A stretch of DNA of 64,000 bases from Baylisascaris procyonis (taxonomy: Eukaryota > Nematoda > Chromadorea > Rhabditida > Ascarididae), in assembly GCA_037389465.1 (NCBI GenBank), contig JAZARR010000153.1, positions 62,001 to 126,000 on the forward strand, given 5' to 3'. Shown here piece after piece: positions 23,601 through 35,200 of this stretch. The first letter of the stretch is position 1, and each line of letters begins with the position of its first letter. The notes under the pieces were generated by a model, which saw only the letters and a program-made list of their open reading frames with translations, was not told where the DNA came from and did not search any database. A program made the position numbers and the translations under genes.

Positions 23601-26600
23601 TTGAGAGGCTGATATAATATTGGCTCGCTGAAGAGCCTTTCTCCGCTCCGCTCAATATAATAAATAATTTTCATAGACCTGGCTGTTTGAGTTCGTTTAA
23701 TCTGAGCACTCCTGCAAACCTCCTACAGAAGATTCGGTTTTTTTCAGACCCGACCACTTAAGAGGTTGTTAAATGTAAGGAAATTCCGGAGCACGCTCAA
23801 TTGTCCATAATTCCATCCAATTTTGATTAGTCCAATTATACATAATTCCAAATTACAAAGGCAGGAAACAACTTCACACTGCGAGCAAATAGGAATCGGG
23901 AGTAATGAAAGCATAACGGATGTTGGTAGTGTTCGGCGAGGCAATGTAATAAAAGGTGGCATAAGTGGTGAGTGGCGTTGGCTGGCAAAACTTTTCTTTC
24001 AGAGAATTGGAACTTCGGATTCACGATCATCAAGAAGGTTCCCACTTCACTAAGGGACCACCAACTTAGTACTCCTAATGGCAGCAGCAGTGATAACCTC
24101 AAAAAAAGGAGCAGTACTTATGCTCCTGACAATTTTTACCAAAGAGCTGAAGCGATTCAATTTTTTTTTTTTTTTTTGCCTAAATACTTTTAAGAATCAA
24201 ATGGCGCATTTTAGCCAACCCTTCTAGGTATTTATAAGAAAATCATTAGCAGAGAACTTTATTGAGCAGCGATGCTTCATCGCAATTATCCACTATCTAA
24301 CCATTCTTGAAATTTATGGAAACTATGCGATTTTCGAGGAACACTTATTGAAGATTTTAACGTCACTAATTTTGATAATAGTAAATAAAGGTATTTGGTC
24401 GATGATTGTTTTAAGTTTGACAGTGATCTCTGATATTTTTTTCGCTACCGATCTCTGATATTTTTCGCAACTATAATATAGTTGAAAAGTTATAATATTA
24501 TTCTATATACATTAACTGAAGTAAATATGAAAGTATTTGCAATTCAATTAAATTCACTGAAACCGTTTTTTCAAATAATCTCAGTTCTTAACTTACACTT
24601 CAACAGTGGTAACGATGCTTTGTTCTACATACCACATATAAATTAGAACTGCTGCAGCTAATTTATCGAATTTTGGAATCACAAGATATGGATCTGAAAT
24701 AAAATTGACTTGTTTAATAGAGAGTTATTTATTTATAAATAATAACGAAGATAACTGTGCGGAATTATAAGCTCCCAAACCTTTGAAAATTGAGAGAGAA
24801 TTTAAAAAGTTTCTCTCGGAAGATATTATTTTTTTTACATTCGTTGATTTAGATTTATTTTCCAGCGCTAACTTTAAACTTGAGAAAAGAATTAGGCTTC
24901 TAAAGCTCAAAGTTTAATGTGAGTAGTCCTTATTGATCTTCCATAATCAAAAACAAATGATTAGGAAGGCATTTATTCAATTTTTATTTCTAACTACGAA
25001 TTTTTATTAAGATTTTTATTAATTATCCATTAGGCGATATCTCCAAATATCATTGAACAAAGAATTTAGTCACCTTTTTCCTCATCGATATCAATAATAC
25101 CAGCATATTTCTCTTCAAAACAAAATAAAAGAAGAATAATTGAGATGACCGAAAGTATGATCATAACATAAGCGGGTACAGTATACATACTTAAATGTAA
25201 AACACCCAACCACACTCCTGTTGCACCTATCGGTGAAAAAATTGCCTGCAAATGATGCAACCTTAAAAGTTTTGTATTTTAATTTTCTTCGATGATATAT
25301 GAGAACGTTCATAATTGGTAGCACATAGAAGTATACATAAGGGAAGTCTATCCAAGCATAACCTCAAAAACTTAGAACGATAATAGTTGCTAGTCACAAA
25401 GAAATTTATATAATCATATATTAAAATATGAGAAGAAAATCATCAAAAATTTTGTGCCAAATGCATGAAAGAGCGACATAGGATTATAAAAGAAGAAAAA
25501 GTTGTGCTGGAATATGAGCTGAAATATTTTAAAAGGTCATAAATTTTTCAGAAATTACCTGTAATGCAGGACCTAATGATTGTCCAAAAACGAAAGCTGC
25601 AATGCCGAGTGCCATCGCTTTACTTCGATCGCTTTCAACGCTCGCTGTCGCCGTATATGCTCGTAGCACACCAAGATTTCCTACAACGGTCGTAATAATT
25701 TCGATTTACGTTGCCGAAGTCCATAAATCTATAATTCAATCATATCTAAATTGGCCAACATAGTACGAAATTCAGAAAGACTTTATGCGTCGTATTAATT
25801 GTCCTAAATGCGTTTATAGACAAAACGAGGAAATCAAAATAGAAGCATTGTTGTGTTGCAACAAACTATAAAATTAGATGTGGAGATGGATAGAGAAATG
25901 CCTTCATATGCACAGCCGACTGTAATAGTGACACGGAAAATTTAATGTGAAATTTAACCTGAACCGACTCCCGATAGTATTCGCGCAAGCATCATATACC
26001 ATTTAACGTTGCTTTTAATTGTTGGCAAAAGTGCGTAGAGTAGATGACCAAATGCAGATATACAAAGACCAAACGAAGCTGGGAATTTCGTATTGCGAGC
26101 CTTTTGGCTCCAGAATCCAAAAATTGGACTTGCTAGCGTTTGACCAATTGAAAAAACCGCCACAATGATACCAAAAAAGCCAAAATCTGCTGTTGGATCT
26201 AACTAAAAGAAAAATTTGATCATTAATACTTCAAAGATGAATTGCTTTTCGTAGAGTTTTTTTTTTCAGATGTTGAAAGTAATATATTCTTTGTAGTAAT
26301 TTGTATGAACAGTTCAATTGGTAATTGAAGATTACCTCGTCATCATTTCTTTTCATTTTTTTCCATTCGAGTGTGGTTAGGTGATCGAAATTGAGTGGCA
26401 TTTTCGACAAAAGAAATGTGAATATTTAAAAAGTACACTATAGCTTGTTTTTTTAGCTTTAAAAGTTATTAGCTGAATTGTTCATCATTTAAAGTTTGAT
26501 TCAATTAAATCTTTGCTCTACGTGAATCACGCTCCCAAGCTATTTAGGAAGTATAAATCCCACTAATCGGAACAAGCAAGTCTAAGAAAAAAGTTGTTAG

Positions 26601-27625
26601 AAATTGAGTGCCTACTAAAGATCGATGATATATATCTGACATATTCTAGATGAGCCAAGATGCACAAACATTCCCTTTTGTTGTGATAATCTACAAGTAT
26701 AACAAATCTCCTCTATTCTCAAATAAAACTGAAATTCAATAATGGAATACTCAAATAACATCATCAAAAATGAAAAATTTTCATATGAAAATCCTTTAGA
26801 ATTTAATTGAACTATTGAAAAATATCAACTAACACCGCTAAGAAATGGCCACATTGATGTGAAATAGATTGCAAATTGTACGCCACAAAGGAATTGTACA
26901 AAATTACATAACCATAACGATGGCCATGGTGATTTTCGATCCTCAAAATCTTCTTCTTTTTGTACACTGAAAAAAGATAGAGCGTCGTTATCTAATATAA
27001 AAGTTTAAAGATCATCATCCAAAGAATTCACTTACCTTCCGATCTATAAATCGTCATATAATTTGATTGCTATGTTTACATTGAATCAAATTTAGCACTC
27101 GGTAAAGTTTCAAAGAGCGACGAAGATAGACAATTGTAATATTATGCAAAGAGCCGAATTATGTTTTTTTCTTGTATGAAAAATTCTTTAAAAAATATCT
27201 TTAATCTTTCATGCAAATTTCTTGATTTCTGAATCGACTTTTAGATGCAATGTCATACTCGTTTGTCTTCTTCCACTTTCACCTCGCTTATCACTGGCGA
27301 TCATAGGATCTAAAAAATTTTAGAAAATAGTTATTGATGAAAAAGGAGGAAAATTCATATTAGTATATTAAACGCCTATTTTGTCATTATAAAAGAGATC
27401 TAACTTCTTATCACTAGTCGCTGGGCAAACCCATCCACTGCTTCCATCGGCAAGCAATTCGGTGACCTTCAATTCCCATATTGACGATGTTTGCGAAATC
27501 TCTGTGGCCTTTCTTGGTATTGCGGATCCCTTATAAGAGATGCACGTTGGCTTTCTGCCTATCGAACTGACTGACAATGAGCTTGGTCTTCCACCACGCT
27601 CCATTGCTGGGATTGTCCGCATCAT
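20009..27625 (-). CDS. MFSD8: MFSD8/CLN7-like major facilitator (14-exon model)
   Basis: Predicted lysosomal membrane transporter of the major facilitator superfamily, related to human MFSD8/CLN7. Proposed exons from 5' to 3': 27625-27415, 27309-27239, 27043-27036 (8-nt microexon), 26966-26834, 26202-25959, 25680-25559, 25245-25074, 24693-24597, 23484-23344, 22674-22572, 22214-22123 (tentative), 21894-21687, 20566-20499, 20180-20009. Phases agree throughout and give 613 residues; the last 516 match the human protein (about 518) in order. Diagnostic matches include SMWPFLSGLDPTAD, FSIGQTLASPIFGFWS, the GSGNLGVLRAYTATAS segment, EAILYNGLI, TPWPFYP, TIYSQVLGP and GFMQGIFAFFGSIARTVGP. Several hydrophobic segments fit a 12-helix carrier. 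The first three exons (about 97 residues, hydrophilic) have no counterpart I recognise and are less certain. The gene diverges from the plus-strand phosphatase-like gene. Family certainty is high; substrate is not visible. Confidence 0.85.
20337..20615 (+). repeat. Pair of identical 17-bp direct repeats flanking an exon
   Basis: TTTCGTCCCGTATAAAT occurs at 20,337-20,353 and again at 20,599-20,615. Both copies lie next to an AT dinucleotide tract, on either side of the penultimate MFSD8-like exon (20,499-20,566). This could be a small duplication or the remains of an insertion. No transposon ends or target duplication were seen. Confidence 0.6.
20615..20676. repeat. 62-bp perfect AT palindrome
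   Basis: About 25 AT dinucleotides are bounded by TACATT on the left and its exact complement AATGTA on the right, making the whole stretch self-complementary and able to extrude as a hairpin or cruciform. It lies in an intron of the MFSD8-like gene. Shorter TA tracts occur near 20,310-20,327 and 21,223-21,238. Confidence 0.85.
24425..24472 (+). repeat. Tandem duplication of about 24 bp
   Basis: GATCTCTGATATTTTT followed by TCGC occurs twice in direct succession, with two extra T in the first copy, inside an intron of the MFSD8-like gene. Confidence 0.7.
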
Positions 27626-30600
27626 TTTATTTTCCTTTCGAGTCGAATCGTTACGACTTTTCCTTCTGCAGTTGCATGTTCCATCGAATGAAATTAGCCC
27701 ATAAGCGAATCAAGATACACTCAGATGATGGCTAACGTTAAATAAAGTGAGCACAAGTAATGTTAGCGGTCAGGTGGGAAGGAGAGGGTGGAATGGCCTC
27801 ATCCGCTATCAGCAAAGCGGAGAGGAGGAAGTGGAGGAGGGGCAACGACTAATATGATGTGTCATAAACGTAGTGCAGGAAGTGGCGTAAGGTGTAAAAT
27901 ATGCGAGGGCTTAACGATCGATTATCAGTGAAGGAACTGGAATATTGAAGAAGTGAATGGTTTCTTGGATCACTTCCTCAAGGAAATGTCACCAAAACTG
28001 AACACGACAGAGCAATAAAACACTATCATTTATTGTTGAAGAAAAATGCATTACAATCTTTATAAATCGTCTATGCTCATTAGATTTTCATGAACGAATA
28101 AATCTCCGTTATTATCGATATTTTTCGCGACACGATTTGTATCTTTTGTATTACGATTTTTAACATTTCTTCTTTCATATATTTGTGCATTTTATCTTGT
28201 AGTCTTTTTTTGCTTTGCGCTATTGCAATCATTCCTCGCCTTGTTTTAATTAGATTATTGAATTTTATTTGTCTTTTGTGTTCGCATTATTTTCAAACAA
28301 TTAAACATTTGATGATCGCAAAACATCGGAAGCAAAAATAAGCCGAAGTTCGAAATAAACGCTAAAAGATCATGTTTTTTGACGTATCACATTGGTTCAT
28401 AGTCATTGTTATTCTCTCAAACGTTGTCGAAGTATTTGTACTTGACAGAGCAACATTATAACAATAAATTGAACTCTATGTTTTATGCATTCAGAAATAA
28501 TATATTTGGTGGTGAGTTGAACTCTATGGTTAGATACCGTGTACCGCACTGAAAACATACTTCAAAACTGCAAACATATTACTATCCTAAGAGAGGAAAA
28601 GACTGGAACTTCATTCTCTTAATAGCACTCTACCAAGCAGGAAATATTCCATGGTGAGAATTTTTAATTTATCGTCTAGTCTAAATATTACGATAAATCA
28701 AAAAGCAAGTAATTGAAGATCTTCGATAGAAGGGAAAAATCAGTTGATATCCTCACTCAGTAACCGCAGACTGATTTCTTCACAGAAGTGGAGAAGAATG
28801 AATAAGGAACGAGCACAGTTAAATGTTGAAGTTGCTCTTGACTATAGATCATTGCATTGTCAATAGCAAATGAAGCAATCGTTTTGACAACATAACCTAT
28901 TATTTGACGCTATCAGTAATTAAAAAACTATTTTCATCTTTGTTCTTCAACGCTCTTTACTGCTAAAACAGTTGATGATCATTGGAGAGACGGGAAAAAA
29001 AAAGCTGATAAAGCGGGTTCTTTTCTCAATTAAAGCCTCATAAAAAAGCAATAAAGAATACGGTTACGAAGCCTCGACGCCTGGTGATTATTATCGCTTT
29101 CATAAGCACTTTTTCACTGATTTTATCTGAAAAAAATGTGGAAAATTTTTTTAGCACAAATTTAAATTATTTATTTTTGAAACGTTTTTTTTAGCTATCA
29201 AAGTTTTTAATAATCGTAGTATTAAATTGAAAGCGGTAATTAAATTGAAGTACCAAATAAAAGACGAACGTATTTCAAAACGATACAACAAATGTGCAAT
29301 TTTAGACGAATGAAGACCAACATAATTAGTGCCGCCGATAAGAGATGCAAAGATTATGCTAGAATGACGATGAAAATATCAGATTTGTCGTGCAGTGATC
29401 TACGAGGAAAGTTTTTTCCCCTAGTATATTATCACTTTATCTTTGTAGTATATGATGTGATCTTTGCTGTGTAACGAGCAATGCGATACCATTGAAGTTA
29501 GAAGCTTCAAAAGCAAAAAAAAAAATATTTCTTATTCGAAATAAATTTGTTTTTTTAAATATAGCCATTGAGCGATAATTATGTAAATGTATGCAAAGAA
29601 CCATCACATATAAGACTTGATATTCAAACAATATCATATCGATTATAACTAATTACCGACGATTCATGCAGGTGCTAGCTAAATCCTATTGTTTCAAACA
29701 TCTTAAGACCTTAGGGATCTTAAATAATGAGTCTTAGAAAGACACTTATCGCCAATATTTCAATTTTGAGCAGAGGCTTTGGCGGTGGAATCGATTATTT
29801 TCCCTCCTTTTTTTAGAGAGGAAAAATAATCGGAAAATTAATTTTTTTGCGTTTTTTTCATAAAGTAAAATTTACAATCGTATTTCGGGTAACCTTTAGT
29901 GCTTGACAGCTCAGACACTTTACCTCTCGAACTCCTGAATAAGCCTTCTCGGGTCAGCAATAACAATTTTCACCTTTTTATTGCAATCTAAGAAAAATTT
30001 ATGTGATATGATCATCAGTTTTGTAGTATGTGATGTACATAAGCAATAAAAAATTCAAGTCGTTTTATTCAAGAAACCAAATTCCAGTTTAACGCAAATA
30101 CCGATCTACAACGGTTCACAACATCTTTGTTACCAACGAATTTACTCAGTTGCCGATAGGAGCTGATAAAGGAATCAGCATATAGTTCGAACTCCTTTCT
30201 ACAACTCATGTCTAGGGAAGGACGGGAGAAAGGGTTTACAAACACGACGTCAACCATACCAGCCGATCGGCAAAATGAAAGATGTTTCCGCTGCGGTTTT
30301 TGGGACAGTTATGAACCTACGAGCTGTGACACCAATAATGCGTTGGAAATAGTTGGGGATGCCAGAGTTTTTTTCCCAAACGTTTCCTCATCAGATCAGC
30401 GGGTAAACGGGTGGGCAGGTCGGCTCACTTATGAACTTTTAATGAATTTTCTCAATGAGGTTTTCGAGAGTAATTTTGGCATTTATATCTAAAAGTTTTT
30501 TTTTCAATATTTCGACAGCGCAACTACCCTATAATTTCAGGTATATAGCTCACTGCTAAGTAAACTTCTTAAACGCAATTACTTCAAAGTGTATCACGAC

Positions 30601-31760
30601 ATCGTCTCCTTCATTATGCACTTGTAGGACGTCGAAACTATGCGTCTATGCACTTACATTTTCACGTGATCAAGGTGGCAACAAAATTATAGCCACATTG
30701 CTCGTGACAATCTTATCAGAACGCTTGAACGACTCATCTTTTTCATTCCTATGATAGGATTGTTTACAGCTGAAAGTTCATTTGAACGGGTATAATTGAC
30801 AGTGTGCACTATAATATTTCTTATGGTTGGCAGATGTTTGAAGAGCAATTTTGATCGTTGGTAAATAGCGTTATGCCTGCTTCCTGAATAAAAAATTAAT
30901 TCATCGCATCATTTATGATATTCTTATCAATAATTTAATTGTCATTAAAGTGTAAACTGACGTGAAGGAATTCATGTTGAAAAATGCACTATTGTCTATG
31001 ATTGATTCGACGATATCATAGAGTTGAAAGTCTATCATATCAACGATAAATGACTAGACGATTCGAACTCATTGATAGTCTATACCCATTCTTTGTAGTG
31101 CAATAATTCTTACTGAAATTTGTTTTTTTCCCAAGAATTTTCCCTCCCCCCCCCCCCAAAAAAAACAGTCATTGTGTGGGGAATCTGAAACGGAATATTA
31201 CTTATACGGTACGGAAAAGTTCGGCAACAGTAAAGGGAGAATGGGATAGCGAAAAAAGTTGAACGATAGATTTGCCTCACTTCTAACGATCTGTAGATGA
31301 GGAGGAAATGTCCCTCAAATATGGAAGAAGGATATATGGAAGAAGGAATATGGAAAAAGACGGATGATTACCTGCGTGATATTAAACGAGGAATTCCACG
31401 CGTTCACATAGGTATTTTTAAGTGAGAGAAACAGTTCATACAGCAGTCTTCTTCACCATCCCGGAAATTGCACAGTGGACAGCCTGAATCATGGATCAAT
31501 TTTGTTCATCTAAGGATCGCTATTCCTTTCCATCCTAATTGTCGACTGTGTTCCACCCTTTTGGTTGCTCAGCACTTTAATCGTTATTCAAATTTCGAAT
31601 TTGCTATGAACCTTTAGTAGAACTGCAATAGTGAAACATGTAAAATACTACCACTATGCATTCTTAATCCCCGTTATATAAAAGCGCATTCGTCACCAAC
31701 AATATCGACTAATTTGTAAACTGGATTCGAATTTCTGTTTTCCCTTATTTGCAAGTATTT
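27626..31760. other. Divergent intergenic region, no gene identified
   Basis: This stretch separates the minus-strand MFSD8-like gene from the plus-strand phosphatase-like gene and should hold both promoters; no motif is clear enough to name. It is AT-rich, with a C12 run at 31,146-31,157. The most protein-like stretch is on the plus strand at about 30,182-30,349 (basic, containing GRKGLQTRRQPYQPIGKMKD), ending at a TAG. An overlapping minus-strand frame is open too. I recognise neither. Confidence 0.4.
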
Positions 31761-31776
31761 CTAAATATGGGAAAAA

Positions 31777-31964
31777 GTGGAGACATCAGAAGAAAAATAT
31801 TTGCCTACTACTATTATTTTGCCGGTTCTCGAAATTCCCGAAATTATTAACCGACCGCCATTTGTTGTCGTTGCATTGTGGCTGTTTGGTCGTGCTAACG
31901 CCATGAGCGTGGAGGGTTCAAGCGAAATGAAAAAGTCGGCTATCCCTCCAAGACATATGTTGGT
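31777..31964 (+). other. Possible 5' exon, both strands open
   Basis: A plus-strand frame open to a potential donor (TTG|GTTAGT, just after AAGACATATG) contains PVLEIPEIINRPPFVVVALW. It could splice in phase 0 to the exon beginning at 32,285. There is no initiator ATG near its start and only weak acceptors upstream, and the complementary strand is also open for about 100 codons. No domain was recognised, so its membership in the downstream gene is a guess. Confidence 0.25.
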
Positions 31965-32284
31965 TAGTTTTGTTTCCTCAGTTTTTTTTTTTACCTTATC
32001 CGAAATGATGATGTATCTATGTGAGCATGTGGTCGGATTCATGCGTCTACCAAGTTCATAGCTCACAAAATATAGGGCGAAAAAAAGCTACTAAAAGCTA
32101 CCGTGGTTTACGGTGATATACGGTTGTCGATTTGGGAACGAGAGGAGTGAGGTGATCGTTCACTTTTGATTCCATTTGCCTATTGCAAAGTCGAAAAGGA
32201 ACTTCATTAAAACTCCTTAGGAGAAATACAAAGATAAAAAATAATTCAGACTTGGGAATTTTAAACTTTCACCGATAACGTCAG

Positions 32285-35200
32285 TCGTTTTCCTATGTGA
32301 AAGACAATTGCTACTTAAGCATATTCGATAAAAAAATGAGTTGGTATCTGAAGATGATGAAGAACAAAATATTAACGGATGAGATACGAACTTCGGATAC
32401 TCGTATTTATTTGGTACGAAATGGAGAGGATTGTGATAATATTATGCCCGCATGGAGAAATAGAGCTTTTGAAACCTATCAAGCTTATCGTCTGGTTCGT
32501 TTCTATTTATAAAAAGTTTTTTTTCTCGAAATTCATACTCTCAAATTTCCTGGAAAATATGACTCTTTCCTAGAAATAAATAATTCTCATATAAAATGAC
32601 GAATAAATTTTCTCTCAAAAATGAGAGTGACTTCATTATCGAGGTATAATACTGGATGAATCCAACGTTATATTGAAAACATCACTTTATCAAAACATAA
32701 ATAAAATTTTCGCAAAAATTAATTAAAATTAGAGAAGAAAATCTCATAGGACGAAAAAAAACAAACTTCTTTCCCCTCCTACTTTGCCTCCAATGGAAAT
32801 TAGACATGGAATAGCCACGGATCACCGACTTCTACCAATGAACTACAGCCTCATCACTTTGAAATAACATCAATGGATCTCATATCCAAGACGACAAATT
32901 CTCAGCTTTATCCACGATGGATCGGAAAGTCATGGATTTTGGAGTCCCATATCTCAGCTTCTAGCCACTAAATGAAGTTAGCCGAAGTAGAATTTCAGAG
33001 ATTAAAGTCAACGAGCTTCCCGAAATTAAAATGAGTAGAGAAGATCGAAGAACCTCAGAACTAAAAAGTTTGTGAGAAACAGGAAATTATAGTGGGGAAT
33101 GGGGATCCTTCTTAACATCACTCGAAAAAAAAAGAAACAACTATAATAGGTAATAGAGAAAATATAAGAGAGGTTTTCTTTAAATCAGGCTGCCAAAAAT
33201 TGTTCTATGTGACAGGAATAAATTTGCAACCATCCTGCATGGTTATTAATATAATTTATGTTGTTTTTGCAATGGTTCGAGTGAACGCATAAATATCTGA
33301 TCGAATCGGAATTGCCGATGCAAATGAAACCTCAGCAAATAATTACGAAATAGGAAACAGTGAACTAAAGCTTTTAAATAGGCAGGCATACGCCTAGGCT
33401 CAATCGTGCATAAGGAGCAATTCTTCTAATCGTTTATTATAAAAAAGCAAAAGAAAAAAAATAGCCTTAAATAGTGATGTTATGAATATTGTTTATGCTC
33501 CCTCTTATTTTGGAGACGGCAAGAGTGTTTTCATTTCTTTTTATGCAGATTTTAATTCCTCATCGGGATGCTGTGTGGATGAGTATTCCTATGTCCTACA
33601 TTAGTCCCACCTATGGGGTTGCATGCTTGTGAGGAGAATAGCAAAGTCGTTTGGTGCTTTTTTTCCACTCTCGTGGAATATATGTATTTTTTGCATTTTA
33701 GCTGATTCGGGCAATGTTAGCTTAACTATTCAAAAACAGCGATAAACTATGAAATAACACATTTTTTTAAGAAGCCGACCGGTTGCAGAAGTCTCAAACA
33801 AAAATAATTCATTTTTTGGACCGAGTCCAATCGTTCAAGAAAAAAGTCGGCGTAGGAATTTTGAAATGCAATCAAATTTAAGTAACTCATTTATCAATAG
33901 AGGCCAAAATGGGTGTTGGTGACTATCTTACCGTACCTAATCATGCCCTGGAAATTGATACACATAGAAACTATGTCGATAGACAAAGTCCTGTCACTAA
34001 GCACTTTTTGAAATGAAAACAAATCATGGTTAGCAGCAGCATTCCGACGCGAAAACCAAAGTATATTCGGTAGCAAAAGTCAGTGGGTACAAGGACACAG
34101 AATAATTCAGCATGCTTCCTGACCTCATCCATGGCTTCATTCCAAGTCATGAGCTTCCTCATGGATAATACGCGTTTGTTTCTGCCAAAATCACGTGCTG
34201 GAATCTCGTCGAAAAGTTCATACGATATAGCTTGACATCGTCAGAGAACGATCCGCTGTGTTCGATGGAATCGCAGTAATACTGATCTCGTAAGCCTCTA
34301 AACATCCTGAAAGATTTGCTTAGTTCTTAAACATCCTGATTCGTCGCCATGTTTGTTTTGATACTAAACATCCTGAGCGGAGGTCGATTTACCATTACAG
34401 TTGGATATGAACCAACCAGCTTGGATACCGCGAAGAGCTGGTGGTGAGGACGATTATATCTCCGATGCACCTCTCACAAATATCGGTTCATTGAGTGCAC
34501 AGTTCGTTGGAAGAGCAATAACAATGCGCACTATGATATCGGAAATTTACACGTCACCCTCATTAGCATCTGTTCAGGTATTGATATATCAATAATTTCC
34601 AAACGCTTATGACATCAATTGGGATTTCATATTAATAAGCGATTAGCTCTTGCGTTTTTCTTTCAAAAGAAACGATCTTTTTTTGGAAGAAAATGCACTT
34701 ATTTGTTGTTGAAAAAATAACTTGCAAATCATTTGTTTGCAATTTGGCATAAATCTTGCACATATCTACCGCTGCAAAAATGTATTTGCATTGTAATCAA
34801 ATCAAGCTTTCAACGACAAAATGCTAAAAGAGTATTGCAGTAAAGATACTTTTTTTTTCTGAGTAGGGAATTGCACAAAATTTGCATATAATTTCCTATG
34901 ACAACAATCTAATGCTTCAATTTTTGTTATCGAATTATAAATCAACCGATTTATTAGAGCAAGTCCTTTAAACAATGATCACTGAGCAGAGTCTGTTACG
35001 CTTTTGTTGATACACAAATCATATGATGACGTCATAAACACTTCTCGTTCACCCTGCTAACTCATGCACCGTATTATTGCATTCACTTGGTGCACTGAGC
35101 AGTCTGCTGCATCACTGCTATTTGATTATCGAGTAAAATTTTATCGTTTTACATAAAAATGCTAATACAACATTTTCTAAAAAAATCTCAATAATTTTTG

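Noticed and set aside
23744..24102. Minus-strand frames inside the MFSD8-like gene
   Set aside because: They lie between exons 24,597-24,693 and 23,344-23,484, which join in phase and match the family without them; the peptides have no transporter similarity.
33894..34312. Minus-strand frames including ELFDEIPARD, resembling a plant pentatricopeptide motif, and a second frame ending ILAETNAYYP
   Set aside because: Single short match without tandem 35-residue periodicity, inside an intron of the phosphatase-like gene; likely coincidence.
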